Below, one piece after another: positions 1 through 5,002 of a stretch of 5,266 nt of DNA (positions are counted from its first letter, which is position 1; every line of letters starts with the position of its first letter). Position numbers and translations under genes: made by a program. The DNA is from Thermoleophilia bacterium (GTDB lineage Bacteria; Actinomycetota; Thermoleophilia; Gaiellales; Gaiellaceae): assembly GCA_016844515.1 (NCBI GenBank), contig JAERMP010000165.1:1-5266 (forward strand), read 5' to 3'. The notes beneath the pieces are model-generated. The model did not search any database. It was not told the DNA's origin and saw only the letters and a program-made list of their open reading frames with translations.

Positions 1-272
1 TCCACGACGAGCAGCACGGCATCGACGTCTTCGAACGACGCATCCACGGTCTGCTGCATACGCTGGGTCAGCGCGTCCATCGGCCGCTGGAACCCTGGAA
101 GGTCGACGAGCGCGAGTTGGTAGTCGACGCCGTTCGCGATACCGAAGAGCCGACGACGAGTTGTGTTCGGCACCTTCGACGTGATCGCGATCTTCTCGCC
201 GCAAAGCGCGTTCACGAGCGTGGACTTGCCGACGTTCGGGCGGCCTGCGACGGCAACGAACCCACTTTTCAC
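1..272 (-). CDS. era: GTPase Era, N-terminal part (cut by window edge)
   Basis: Era is an essential GTPase that binds 16S rRNA near its 3' end through a C-terminal KH domain and helps 30S subunit assembly. Only the first 90 residues, part of the G domain, lie in the window. Seen directly: the G1 P-loop GRPNVGKS at residues 10-17, the G2/switch I stretch [11 protein letters not shown] at 35-45 (Era usually has P-TTR), and G3 as DLPG at 57-60 where most Era proteins have DTPG. The following FQRP and the Met/Leu-rich helix also fit Era rather than EngA/Der or MnmE. The G4 and G5 motifs and the KH domain would lie beyond position 1. I chose the GTG start at 272 because GAAAGG sits 5 nt upstream and the protein then begins just before the first beta strand. 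An in-frame GTG seven codons further upstream is possible but lacks that support. It follows cdd after a 124-bp gap, as last seen gene of the cluster. Confidence 0.93.
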   Translation of the reverse strand, partial: MKSGFVAVAGRPNVGKSTLVNALCGEKIAITSKVPNTTRRRLFGIANGVDYQLALVDLPGFQRPMDALTQRMQQTVDASFEDVDAVLLVV

Positions 273-277
273 GAGGG

Positions 278-283
278 CCTTTC
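278..283 (-). promoter_or_regulatory. Ribosome binding site deciding the era start
   Basis: On the minus strand the sequence GAAAGG lies 5 nt upstream of the GTG codon at 272. It is a moderate Shine-Dalgarno match and supports that codon over an in-frame GTG seven codons further upstream. Confidence 0.5.
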
Positions 284-314
284 TTTGGGGCACCCCATCC
301 CACCACCCACTGCG

Positions 315-343
315 ATCGTAACGAGGAAACACACACGTGTGGG
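315..343 (-). promoter_or_regulatory. Weak candidate promoter for era
   Basis: In the 124-bp gap before era, the minus strand has TACGAT (320 to 315), which fits the actinobacterial -10 pattern TAnnnT. Seventeen bases upstream is CCCACA (343 to 338), which matches only the last three bases of a TTGACA-type -35. A start near 308 would give a leader of about 35 nt. The 10-bp perfect palindrome CACACGTGTG (332-341) falls in the spacer and -35 region, where a repressor or activator could bind. This is inference from weak matches; era may simply be read through from cdd. Confidence 0.22.
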
Positions 344-366
344 ACACAGCCCAGTCGCGGTTGTGT
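344..366. repeat. Inverted repeat in the cdd-era gap
   Basis: The arms at 344-351 (ACACAGCC) and 359-366 (GGTTGTGT) are separated by 7 nt. They pair over 8 bp with one G-T wobble on the plus strand. In the minus-strand transcript the same position is an A-C mismatch, and no U-tract follows. It is therefore a poor intrinsic terminator for cdd. It could be a chance structure or part of a regulatory site beside the palindrome at 332-341. Confidence 0.3.
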
Positions 367-396
367 GCCGATTTGCGCACAGGTTTATGGCCGCCG

Positions 397-771
397 TCAT
401 AGCTCTAACGACTCCGGGAGGAGCTCGTCCGGGGTCATCGTCACGACGCGGCCGCCGTTGCGGAACACCACGCGCTCGACACCCATCTCGTGCAGCCACT
501 GCCGGCAGCCGCCGCAGGGAGACGCGGTTATCGCGGCCGCGACGAAGTCCCCGGGCCGATATCCCTCGGCGACTGCCCTCGAGAAGGCCGTCCGCTCGGC
601 GCAGACACCGAGTGGGTAGGCGGCGTTCTCGACGTTCACGCCCTCGATCACACGGCCATCTTGTGCGAGCACGGCGCAGCCGACGTTGAAGTTGGAGTAC
701 GGCGCGTACGCGCGCTCGGCGGCGGCGTCGGCGGCCGCCAGCAGCTCCGCATCGGACAGCGGCGGGCTCAT
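397..771 (-). CDS. cdd: Cytidine deaminase (homotetrameric, zinc-dependent type)
   Basis: Cytoplasmic enzyme of pyrimidine salvage that hydrolyses cytidine and deoxycytidine to uridine and deoxyuridine plus ammonia. The 124-residue length is typical of the short tetrameric class found in Bacillus and actinobacteria. The substrate-binding stretch NVENAAYP is at residues 46-53 (Asn46, Glu48). The zinc and catalytic motif CAER is at 57-60 (Cys57 ligand, Glu59 proton shuttle). PCGGC at 85-89 supplies the other two ligands, Cys86 and Cys89. The N-terminal [14 protein letters not shown] at 21-34 is also characteristic of the family. The ATG overlaps the stop of the preceding dgkA-PAP2 gene as ATGA, so translation is probably coupled; upstream there is only a weak AGG. 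The order dgkA-cdd-era matches Bacillus. Confidence 0.96.
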   Translation of the reverse strand: MSPPLSDAELLAAADAAAERAYAPYSNFNVGCAVLAQDGRVIEGVNVENAAYPLGVCAERTAFSRAVAEGYRPGDFVAAAITASPCGGCRQWLHEMGVERVVFRNGGRVVTMTPDELLPESLEL

Positions 772-1487
772 CCGAAGGCCTGGAAGAGGAAGAGGGTGAC
801 GAGCGCGCCGAGCACGGCGCCGCTCGCCACTTCCGACGTGGAGTGCACACCGGTCTCGACACGGGTTTGGGCCACGAGCAAGGCCATGATGAACGTCACG
901 GAGGAGATCAGGAAGCGGTGGGCGGAATCGTCGAGGATCAGCGTCACAGCCATCCAGCCGGCGAACGCGACCGCAGCGTGCCCGGAGGGAAGCCCGCCGC
1001 GCAGTGGAGTCCCACGCCCCGTGTACGCCTTGACCACGATCACGATGATCACGGTCACCGTGAATGCGACGAGGGTGAGCTCCGCGGGCGCGTCGGAGAG
1101 CCGGGTGAGGAAGCGCGAGCTCCGCGTGGCGACCTCGCCGGAGAAGACGAGGTACCCGACCGCAACGGCGTTGAGAGAGGCAACGAGGACTGCGCCCGCG
1201 GCGATGTCCTTGGCGATCTTCGCCAGCGGATCGAACGACGTCGAGGCGACGTCGACGGCGGCCTCTACAGCCGTGTTCACGAGCTCGGCCACGAGCACGA
1301 ACGTGATCGCGAGAAGCAGGACTGCCAACTCGAGCTTGGTGGCGCCGAAGCCGACTGCCGCGACGAGGACGACGACGGCCACGGCGAAATGGATCCAGAG
1401 GTTCCTCTGGGTGCGCACCGCATGGACGATCCCCTCGGCGGCGTGGTTGAAGCTCTGGAAGAGCGAAGGGCTGCGATGCCTCGTCAT
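768..1487 (-). CDS. Fused diacylglycerol/undecaprenol kinase (DgkA) and PAP2 phosphatase
   Basis: A 239-residue membrane protein with two lipid-enzyme domains. Residues 8-120 are a DgkA-type kinase: an amphipathic N-terminal helix, three hydrophobic segments (about 31-50, 53-72, 95-116) and the signature ELVNTAVEAAVD at 68-79. Glu68, Asn71, Glu75, Lys93 and Asp94 line up with the active-site residues of E. coli DgkA. Residues 134-239 resemble the catalytic half of a PAP2 phosphatase: Lys153 and Arg156 in a degenerate first motif (no RP pair), PSGH at 167-170, and RVETGVHSTSE at 209-219 with Arg209 and His215. The usual final Asp is Glu219. Four more membrane segments are likely (136-152, 171-186, 192-207, 221-238). 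In Gram-positives DgkA homologues phosphorylate undecaprenol, and PAP2 enzymes dephosphorylate undecaprenyl pyrophosphate, so both could yield the C55-P carrier; this substrate is inference. The ATG overlaps the ybeY stop by 4 bp. Confidence 0.9.
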   Translation of the reverse strand: MTRHRSPSLFQSFNHAAEGIVHAVRTQRNLWIHFAVAVVVLVAAVGFGATKLELAVLLLAITFVLVAELVNTAVEAAVDVASTSFDPLAKIAKDIAAGAVLVASLNAVAVGYLVFSGEVATRSSRFLTRLSDAPAELTLVAFTVTVIIVIVVKAYTGRGTPLRGGLPSGHAAVAFAGWMAVTLILDDSAHRFLISSVTFIMALLVAQTRVETGVHSTSEVASGAVLGALVTLFLFQAFG

Positions 1488-1864
1488 CGCGCGGCGTGCA
1501 CCCGCTCCCGGGCCTCCATCTCGTCCCCGTGGTCGTACCCGAGCAGATGTAGGAGACCGTGGACGAGCGGCTCGCGCCACTCCGATCCGACGACCTGCGG
1601 GCAGAGAACGACGTCTCCGAGCGCCCGCGGTGTGCCCTCCGGCAGGTCGTCGCGCCCGTCGAGCGGGAACGACAGCACGTCGGTAGCCTCGTCGACGCCG
1701 AGGTGCTCTCTCTTGAGCGCGCGGATCTCGTCCGACGCGACAAAGGCAATACCGAGCTCTCCGGCATCGATGCCCTCTGCGGCGAGGACGCGCTGCGCGA
1801 GCTGCGCCGCAGCGTCCGCCTCGACGGACATCCCGCTTCGATTCGACGTTTCGACGTCGATCAC
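1484..1864 (-). CDS. ybeY: Endoribonuclease YbeY (rRNA maturation factor)
   Basis: YbeY is a zinc-dependent single-strand endoribonuclease needed for 16S rRNA 3'-end maturation and ribosome quality control in the cytoplasm. The defining metal-binding motif HGLLHLLGYDH is at residues 102-112 (His102, His106, His112). The family stretch LKREHLGVDEATDVLSFPL is at 50-68, and ALGDVVLCPQ at 81-90. At 126 residues it is shorter than the E. coli protein (about 155) because the region after EMEARER is trimmed, but the catalytic core is complete. The start is GTG at 1864, overlapping the phoH stop as GTGA. The resulting N-terminus IDVETSNRSG matches family members better than the internal ATG at codon 12. 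The neighbours phoH and era encode proteins tied to the same ribosome-maturation process. Confidence 0.95.
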   Translation of the reverse strand: MIDVETSNRSGMSVEADAAAQLAQRVLAAEGIDAGELGIAFVASDEIRALKREHLGVDEATDVLSFPLDGRDDLPEGTPRALGDVVLCPQVVGSEWREPLVHGLLHLLGYDHGDEMEARERVHAAR

Positions 1865-2820
1865 CGGCGACGGGCGGTGCCGGTCTCCTCGGCGTGGCGC
1901 TTGTACGCCTCGACGATCCGCTGCACGAGCTTGTGCCGCACGACGTCGTCGTTCCCGAACTCGACAAACGAGATCGCATCGATCCCGGCGAGGATCTCGC
2001 GCACCTGGATGAGGCCGGATGCCTGCTCGTGCGGAAGATCGACCTGGGTCACATCGCCGGTGACGACCATCCTGGAGCCGAAGCCGAGCCGTGTCAGGAA
2101 CATCTGCATCTGCTCCGGCGTAGTGTTTTGCGCCTCGTCGAGAACGATGAACGAGTCGTTGAGAGTTCGTCCGCGCATGAAGGCGAGTGGCGCAACCTCG
2201 ATCGTCCCGCGCTCCATGTAGCCGGCGAGACGCTCCGCGTCGAGCATGTCGTACAAAGCGTCGTAGAGCGGCCGCAGGTACGGGTCGACCTTGGCGAGTA
2301 TGTCACCCGGGAGGAATCCGAGCCGCTCGCCGGCCTCCACGGCCGGGCGCGTGAGGATCACGCGCCCGACGGCGCCCTCGGAGAGCGCAGACACAGCAAG
2401 AGCCATCGCGAGGTACGTCTTGCCCGTTCCGGCCGGCCCGATCCCGAACGTCACCGTTCCCGCCCGAATGGCATCCACGTAGCGCTTCTGGTTCACCGTC
2501 TTCGGCGTGATGTTCTTGCCTCGATGGCGCCAGATGACGTCGTCGAAGACGTTGTGCGGGTCGTCGGCTTGATCGATGGCGTTGAGCACTGCGCCGACCG
2601 TGTCCGGGTCGATCTGATGACCTCCCTCGATGAGCTCGACGAGCTCGTCGAGAACCGCGCGGGCGGCAGTGACGCGCTCGTCGTCGCCGCCGAGCGTCAG
2701 CCGGTTCCCGCGCAGCGCGATCGTGCAATCGAGCCGCTCGCGAAGCGCGTCGAGGACACCATCCTCGATTCCCGCGAGCTCAGCCGCGACCTCGTTCGAG
2801 ACATCGAGCACCTGCTGCAT
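1861..2820 (-). CDS. phoH: PhoH-family ATPase (YbeZ/PhoL-like)
   Basis: Cytoplasmic P-loop ATPase of the PhoH family, usually encoded beside ybeY and thought to act with YbeY in RNA processing. Despite the name, a role in phosphate starvation is not implied. Residues 1-65 look like a small KH-type RNA-binding fold (LTLGGDDERVTAARAVLDEL at 41-60). The ATPase core begins around 104 with ITPKTVNQKRYVDAI. Walker A GPAGTGKT is at 128-135, the family block RPAVEAGERLGFLPGD at 158-173, Walker B FIVLDEAQNTTPEQM at 224-238 (Asp228, Glu229), and the sensor-like VVTGDVTQVDLP at 252-263. The length of 319 is normal. The ATG at 2820 lies 22 nt after the yqeY stop. There is no recognisable Shine-Dalgarno in that C-rich gap, so initiation may depend on ribosomes finishing yqeY. 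The TGA overlaps the ybeY GTG. Confidence 0.96.
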   Translation of the reverse strand: MQQVLDVSNEVAAELAGIEDGVLDALRERLDCTIALRGNRLTLGGDDERVTAARAVLDELVELIEGGHQIDPDTVGAVLNAIDQADDPHNVFDDVIWRHRGKNITPKTVNQKRYVDAIRAGTVTFGIGPAGTGKTYLAMALAVSALSEGAVGRVILTRPAVEAGERLGFLPGDILAKVDPYLRPLYDALYDMLDAERLAGYMERGTIEVAPLAFMRGRTLNDSFIVLDEAQNTTPEQMQMFLTRLGFGSRMVVTGDVTQVDLPHEQASGLIQVREILAGIDAISFVEFGNDDVVRHKLVQRIVEAYKRHAEETGTARRR

Positions 2821-2842
2821 CAGGCGCAGTGTAGGGGTGGGA

Positions 2843-3286
2843 TCAGGCGAGTTTCTCTTTGACGAGTTGGCTCACAGTGGAGCCGTCTGCGCGTCCCGAG
2901 ACCTGGTGCATGACGCCCGCCATGACCCGCCCCATGTCACGAATGTTCGTCGCGCCGACCTCCGAGATGACGTCGTCGATGATCTCCTCGATCTCGTCCT
3001 CCGAAAGCGGCTCGGGCATGAACTCCTCGAGGATCTCGAGCTCGTACTCCTCGTCCTCTGCCTGCTCCTCGCGGCCGCCGGCACGGAACGCCTCGGCCGC
3101 CTCCAGCCGGCGCTTGCGCTCGCGTTGCAGTACCTGGAGCTCCTCGTCGTCGGAGAGCGAGCGCTGGAGCTCCTTTTGCGCGCCTTGCAGCGAGTTGAGG
3201 ACGAGGCTGAGCGCATCGCGACGATCCTCGTCGCGCGCGAGCCGGGCGGCTTTGAGCTCCGCTTCGATTCGTCCGATCAAGCTCAT
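2843..3286 (-). CDS. yqeY: GatB/YqeY domain-containing protein
   Basis: A 147-residue cytoplasmic protein of the YqeY family, whose helical domain is homologous to the C-terminal tail of GatB in the Asp/Glu-tRNA amidotransferase. The precise role is not established; a tRNA-related function is inferred from that homology. Seen: the N-terminal helix MSLIGRIEAELKAARLARDE, a very charged middle section (about 45-80), the family segment EILEEFMPEPLSEDEIEEII at 84-103, and the conserved C-terminus DMGRVMAGVMHQVSGRADGS (117-136) ending in VKEKLA. The length is standard. The ATG overlaps the HIT stop by 4 bp and has a strong GGAGG 7 nt upstream. A yqeY gene in this region is a Firmicutes-like trait. 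Confidence 0.94.
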   Translation of the reverse strand: MSLIGRIEAELKAARLARDEDRRDALSLVLNSLQGAQKELQRSLSDDEELQVLQRERKRRLEAAEAFRAGGREEQAEDEEYELEILEEFMPEPLSEDEIEEIIDDVISEVGATNIRDMGRVMAGVMHQVSGRADGSTVSQLVKEKLA

Positions 3287-3645
3287 GCGGTCGCCTCCAG
3301 GGCCCGGGCGATGCGCTCCGTGTCCGGACGGCCACCGAGGACGTGCCAGTGGAGGTGGAAGATCGTCTGGCCTCCGGGCGCTCCTACGTTCACGAGCACA
3401 CGGTATCCCTCGAGGCCGGCGATCTCCGCCGTCTCGGCGACAAAGCGGAGCATTCGGGCCGCCTCCGGGTCGGGAAACGCGGCCACGTCTTTGAACGTGT
3501 CGACGTGTCGCACCGGGAGTACGAGAAGGTGCGTCTCGGAGATCGGGTTGATGTCGCGGATGGCGACGAAGCCGTCCGCGCTGTGCACGTGGTCGCCCTC
3601 GGCGACGAGCCGACAGAAAAGGCAGTCCTCACGCGGCGACGGCAA
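3283..3645 (-). CDS. HIT-family (histidine triad) nucleotide-binding protein, TTG start
   Basis: Small cytoplasmic HIT-family protein, likely a purine nucleoside phosphoramidase or nucleotidyl hydrolase of the HINT branch; the substrate is not known. The triad HLHWHVLGG spans residues 97-105 (His97, His99, His101), preceded by GAPGGQTIF at 88-96. The early CLFC at 8-11 and SETHLLVLPVRHVDTF at 36-51 are typical of HINT-like proteins. I place the start at the TTG at 3645, giving 120 residues. GGAGGAGGG lies 5 nt upstream, and family members begin just before the CxxC. An ATG at 3681 is open in frame but would add 12 basic residues, lengthen the mtaB overlap and leave this Shine-Dalgarno inside the coding region. 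The gene overlaps the mtaB end by 17 bp and the yqeY start by 4 bp. Confidence 0.92.
   Translation of the reverse strand: MPSPREDCLFCRLVAEGDHVHSADGFVAIRDINPISETHLLVLPVRHVDTFKDVAAFPDPEAARMLRFVAETAEIAGLEGYRVLVNVGAPGGQTIFHLHWHVLGGRPDTERIARALEATA
3294..3298 (-). promoter_or_regulatory. Strong ribosome binding site of yqeY
   Basis: GGAGG on the minus strand, 7 nt upstream of the yqeY ATG at 3286 and located inside the last codons of the HIT gene. With the 4-bp stop/start overlap it supports both independent and coupled initiation of yqeY. Confidence 0.6.
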
Positions 3646-4828
3646 GGATCCCCTCCTCCGAGAGCGCGATGGCGCGAGCATTGACGAGCTTGCCCACTTC
3701 GGCGTCGAGGAGCCACGGCGTGTAGTCCGAGCCGTACCCGCGACCGGGTCGGTCGACGAGCACGCTGTCCGTCGTCCCCACCTTCGACTTCCAACGCCGG
3801 CGGCAAAGCTCGTCGGAGAGCGCGCGAAGCCGTGCGCTCCGCTCCTTCTTCACCCGAGGTGGAACCGTGTCGGCTGCTGCCGTCGCCGTGCCCGGCCGTG
3901 GTGAGTACGGAAAAACGTGGACCTTCGTGATCCCGGCAGTTTCCACGAGCTCGAGCGTGCTGCGAAAGGCGTTCTCGTCCTCGCCCGGGAAGCCGACGAT
4001 GACGTCGGCGGTGAGATTGAAGTCGCGGAGGGGCTCGAGCTTGCCGAGGTACTGCGCCGCCGTGTAGCGGCGACCCATCGACTGGAGGACCGCATCGTCT
4101 CCCGATTGGAGTGGGACGTGCAGGTGGGGCGACGCCGCCGGAACCTCGCGGAGGGCGGTGACGAGCTCGTCCGTCAGGTGGTTGACCTCGATGGACGAGA
4201 GCCGTAGGCGCTCGACTCCGGGAACGGCACCTGCCTCGCGGATGAGGCGGGGAAGCGTGAATCCCGCCTCGCGGTCACGGAAGCACCCGAGGTTGACGCC
4301 GGTCAGGACGATCTCCCGATGCCCCTGCTCGACGCGCCGCGCGATCTCTCGCAGGACAGCATCGGCACTCCGACTCCGCGTCGCGCCGCGCACGAGCGGG
4401 ATCACGCAGAAGGCGCACGAGAACGAGCAGCCGTCCTGGATCTTCACGAAGACGCGCGTCCGCTCCAGGCGCGTTTCGGCCTGCACGCACGCGATCGCCC
4501 CCACATCGCCGGCGATCGCCGCCGGCGTCTCCTCGCTCGGGCGTCGGACGACAGTCACGTTTGCCGGCATCCCGCTAAACGCACCCTCGAGGCGCGCGCC
4601 GCAGCCGGTCGCGTACACACGACCGTGGGATCGGGCGGCGCGCGAGACAGCCTGCCGGGACTTCGAGACCGCTTCGTTCGTCACACAGCAGGTGTTGACG
4701 ACTGCAATGTCGGCTGTGCTTCGCTCCGTGGTTTCGACGTGGCCGTCCGAAAGCAGCTGCTCGCGCACGGCTTGGACATCCGTGTAGGAGACCTTGCAGC
4801 CGAGGAAGCGGACCGAGAAAGTCGCCAT
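3629..4828 (-). CDS. mtaB: tRNA t6A37 methylthiotransferase MtaB
   Basis: Radical-SAM enzyme that converts N6-threonylcarbamoyladenosine at tRNA position 37 to its 2-methylthio form (ms2t6A), stabilising decoding of ANN codons. The N-terminal UPF0004 domain (about 1-100) has the three cysteines of the auxiliary [4Fe-4S] cluster: Cys11 in FLGCKVSYTD, Cys47 in VNTCCVTNEA and Cys76 in ATGCGARL. The radical-SAM motif CSFSCAFC at 134-141 gives Cys134, Cys138 and Cys141. Other landmarks are LTGVNLGCF (175-183), HVPLQSGDDAVLQSMGRRY (237-255) and ADVIVGFPGEDENAF (274-288). The last 50 or so residues form a TRAM-like RNA-binding tail. The FLGCKVSY N-terminus and VTNEA favour MtaB over MiaB or RimO. 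The 399 residues are slightly short for the family. The ATG at 4828 lacks a clear Shine-Dalgarno. The end overlaps the HIT gene by 17 bp. Confidence 0.93.
   Translation of the reverse strand: MATFSVRFLGCKVSYTDVQAVREQLLSDGHVETTERSTADIAVVNTCCVTNEAVSKSRQAVSRAARSHGRVYATGCGARLEGAFSGMPANVTVVRRPSEETPAAIAGDVGAIACVQAETRLERTRVFVKIQDGCSFSCAFCVIPLVRGATRSRSADAVLREIARRVEQGHREIVLTGVNLGCFRDREAGFTLPRLIREAGAVPGVERLRLSSIEVNHLTDELVTALREVPAASPHLHVPLQSGDDAVLQSMGRRYTAAQYLGKLEPLRDFNLTADVIVGFPGEDENAFRSTLELVETAGITKVHVFPYSPRPGTATAAADTVPPRVKKERSARLRALSDELCRRRWKSKVGTTDSVLVDRPGRGYGSDYTPWLLDAEVGKLVNARAIALSEEGILAVAA
3651..3659 (-). promoter_or_regulatory. Strong ribosome binding site that decides the HIT start
   Basis: GGAGGAGGG on the minus strand, 5 nt upstream of the TTG at 3645. 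It also encodes Glu-Glu-Gly near the MtaB C-terminus (residues 391-393). It is among the best Shine-Dalgarno matches in the window and argues for the TTG start rather than the ATG at 3681. Confidence 0.65.
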
Positions 4829-4900
4829 CGAGGCGTCAAGCTTAATGCGCGTGGCGCCGTAGACACAGTCGCGGCTCCGGTCTCGCCGTTGCCGAGCGGC

Positions 4901-4921
4901 CCTTGTAACAACTTGTAACTT
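4901..4921. repeat. AT-rich decamer repeat, copy 2 (mtaB-proximal)
   Basis: Two tandem decamers CTTGTAACAA (4902-4911) and CTTGTAACTT (4912-4921) occur with a period of 10 bp. On the plus strand 4901-4918 matches 4978-4995 at 16 of 18 positions, 77 bp away. It lies in the gap between prmA and mtaB and is much richer in A+T than its surroundings. Its own palindrome is degraded compared with the other copy. The segment 4901-4911 is an exact inverted match to 4990-5000. Confidence 0.75.
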
Positions 4922-4925
4922 GAGA

Positions 4926-4938
4926 TCGAGCCTCTCGA
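4926..4938. repeat. Short perfect inverted repeat in the prmA-mtaB gap
   Basis: TCGAG (4926-4930) and CTCGA (4934-4938) surround CCT, giving a 5-bp stem with a 3-nt loop between the two decamer repeats. It is short enough to occur by chance in this base composition. Confidence 0.3.
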
Positions 4939-4977
4939 CAACCCGCGTCGGAGCTTGGAGATCGGCGCGCGGCGCTT

Positions 4978-5000
4978 CCTTGCAACAACTTGTTACAAGG
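4978..5000 (-). repeat. Palindromic repeat, copy 1, hairpin just after prmA stop
   Basis: In the minus-strand transcript the arms CCUUGUAACA (5000 to 4991) and UGUUGCAAGG (4987 to 4978) pair over 10 bp with one G-U wobble, around the loop AGU. The hairpin begins 2 nt after the prmA TGA. No U-tract follows, so it is not a standard intrinsic terminator. On the plus strand it reads as tandem decamers CTTGCAACAA and CTTGTTACAA. It contains the 11-bp palindrome CTTGTTACAAG (4989-4999), a plausible dimeric protein-binding site. Confidence 0.75.
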
Positions 5001-5002
5001 TG

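Noticed and set aside
490..1686. Long plus-strand open frame of 398 codons
   Set aside because: It lies opposite cdd, dgkA-PAP2 and ybeY, all of which carry clear family motifs. Its translation is Arg/Ala/Thr-rich without recognisable domains, as expected for a shadow frame in GC-rich DNA.
1894..2862. Plus-strand open frame of 322 codons opposite phoH
   Set aside because: It mirrors phoH, whose Walker A and B motifs are intact on the minus strand. The plus-strand product shows no known motif.
2630..3904. Plus-strand open frame of 424 codons opposite phoH, yqeY, HIT and mtaB
   Set aside because: It spans four genes with well-supported products on the other strand. Its Ser/Arg-rich composition looks like an antisense artefact.
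4914..4924. CTTGAG near the repeat as an HspR (HAIR) operator half-site
   Set aside because: HspR sites need CTTGAGT and an inverted ACTCAAG seven bases away. The second arm is missing, and the T after CTTGAG is replaced.
4901..5000. Two-repeat CRISPR-like unit
   Set aside because: There are only two imperfect copies of about 20 bp, with a degraded palindrome in one and no further repeats or cas genes. A single spacer-sized interval is not evidence of an array.
4978..5000. Rho-independent terminator after prmA
   Set aside because: The stem is good but AT-rich, and it is followed by GC-rich sequence rather than a run of U in the transcript.
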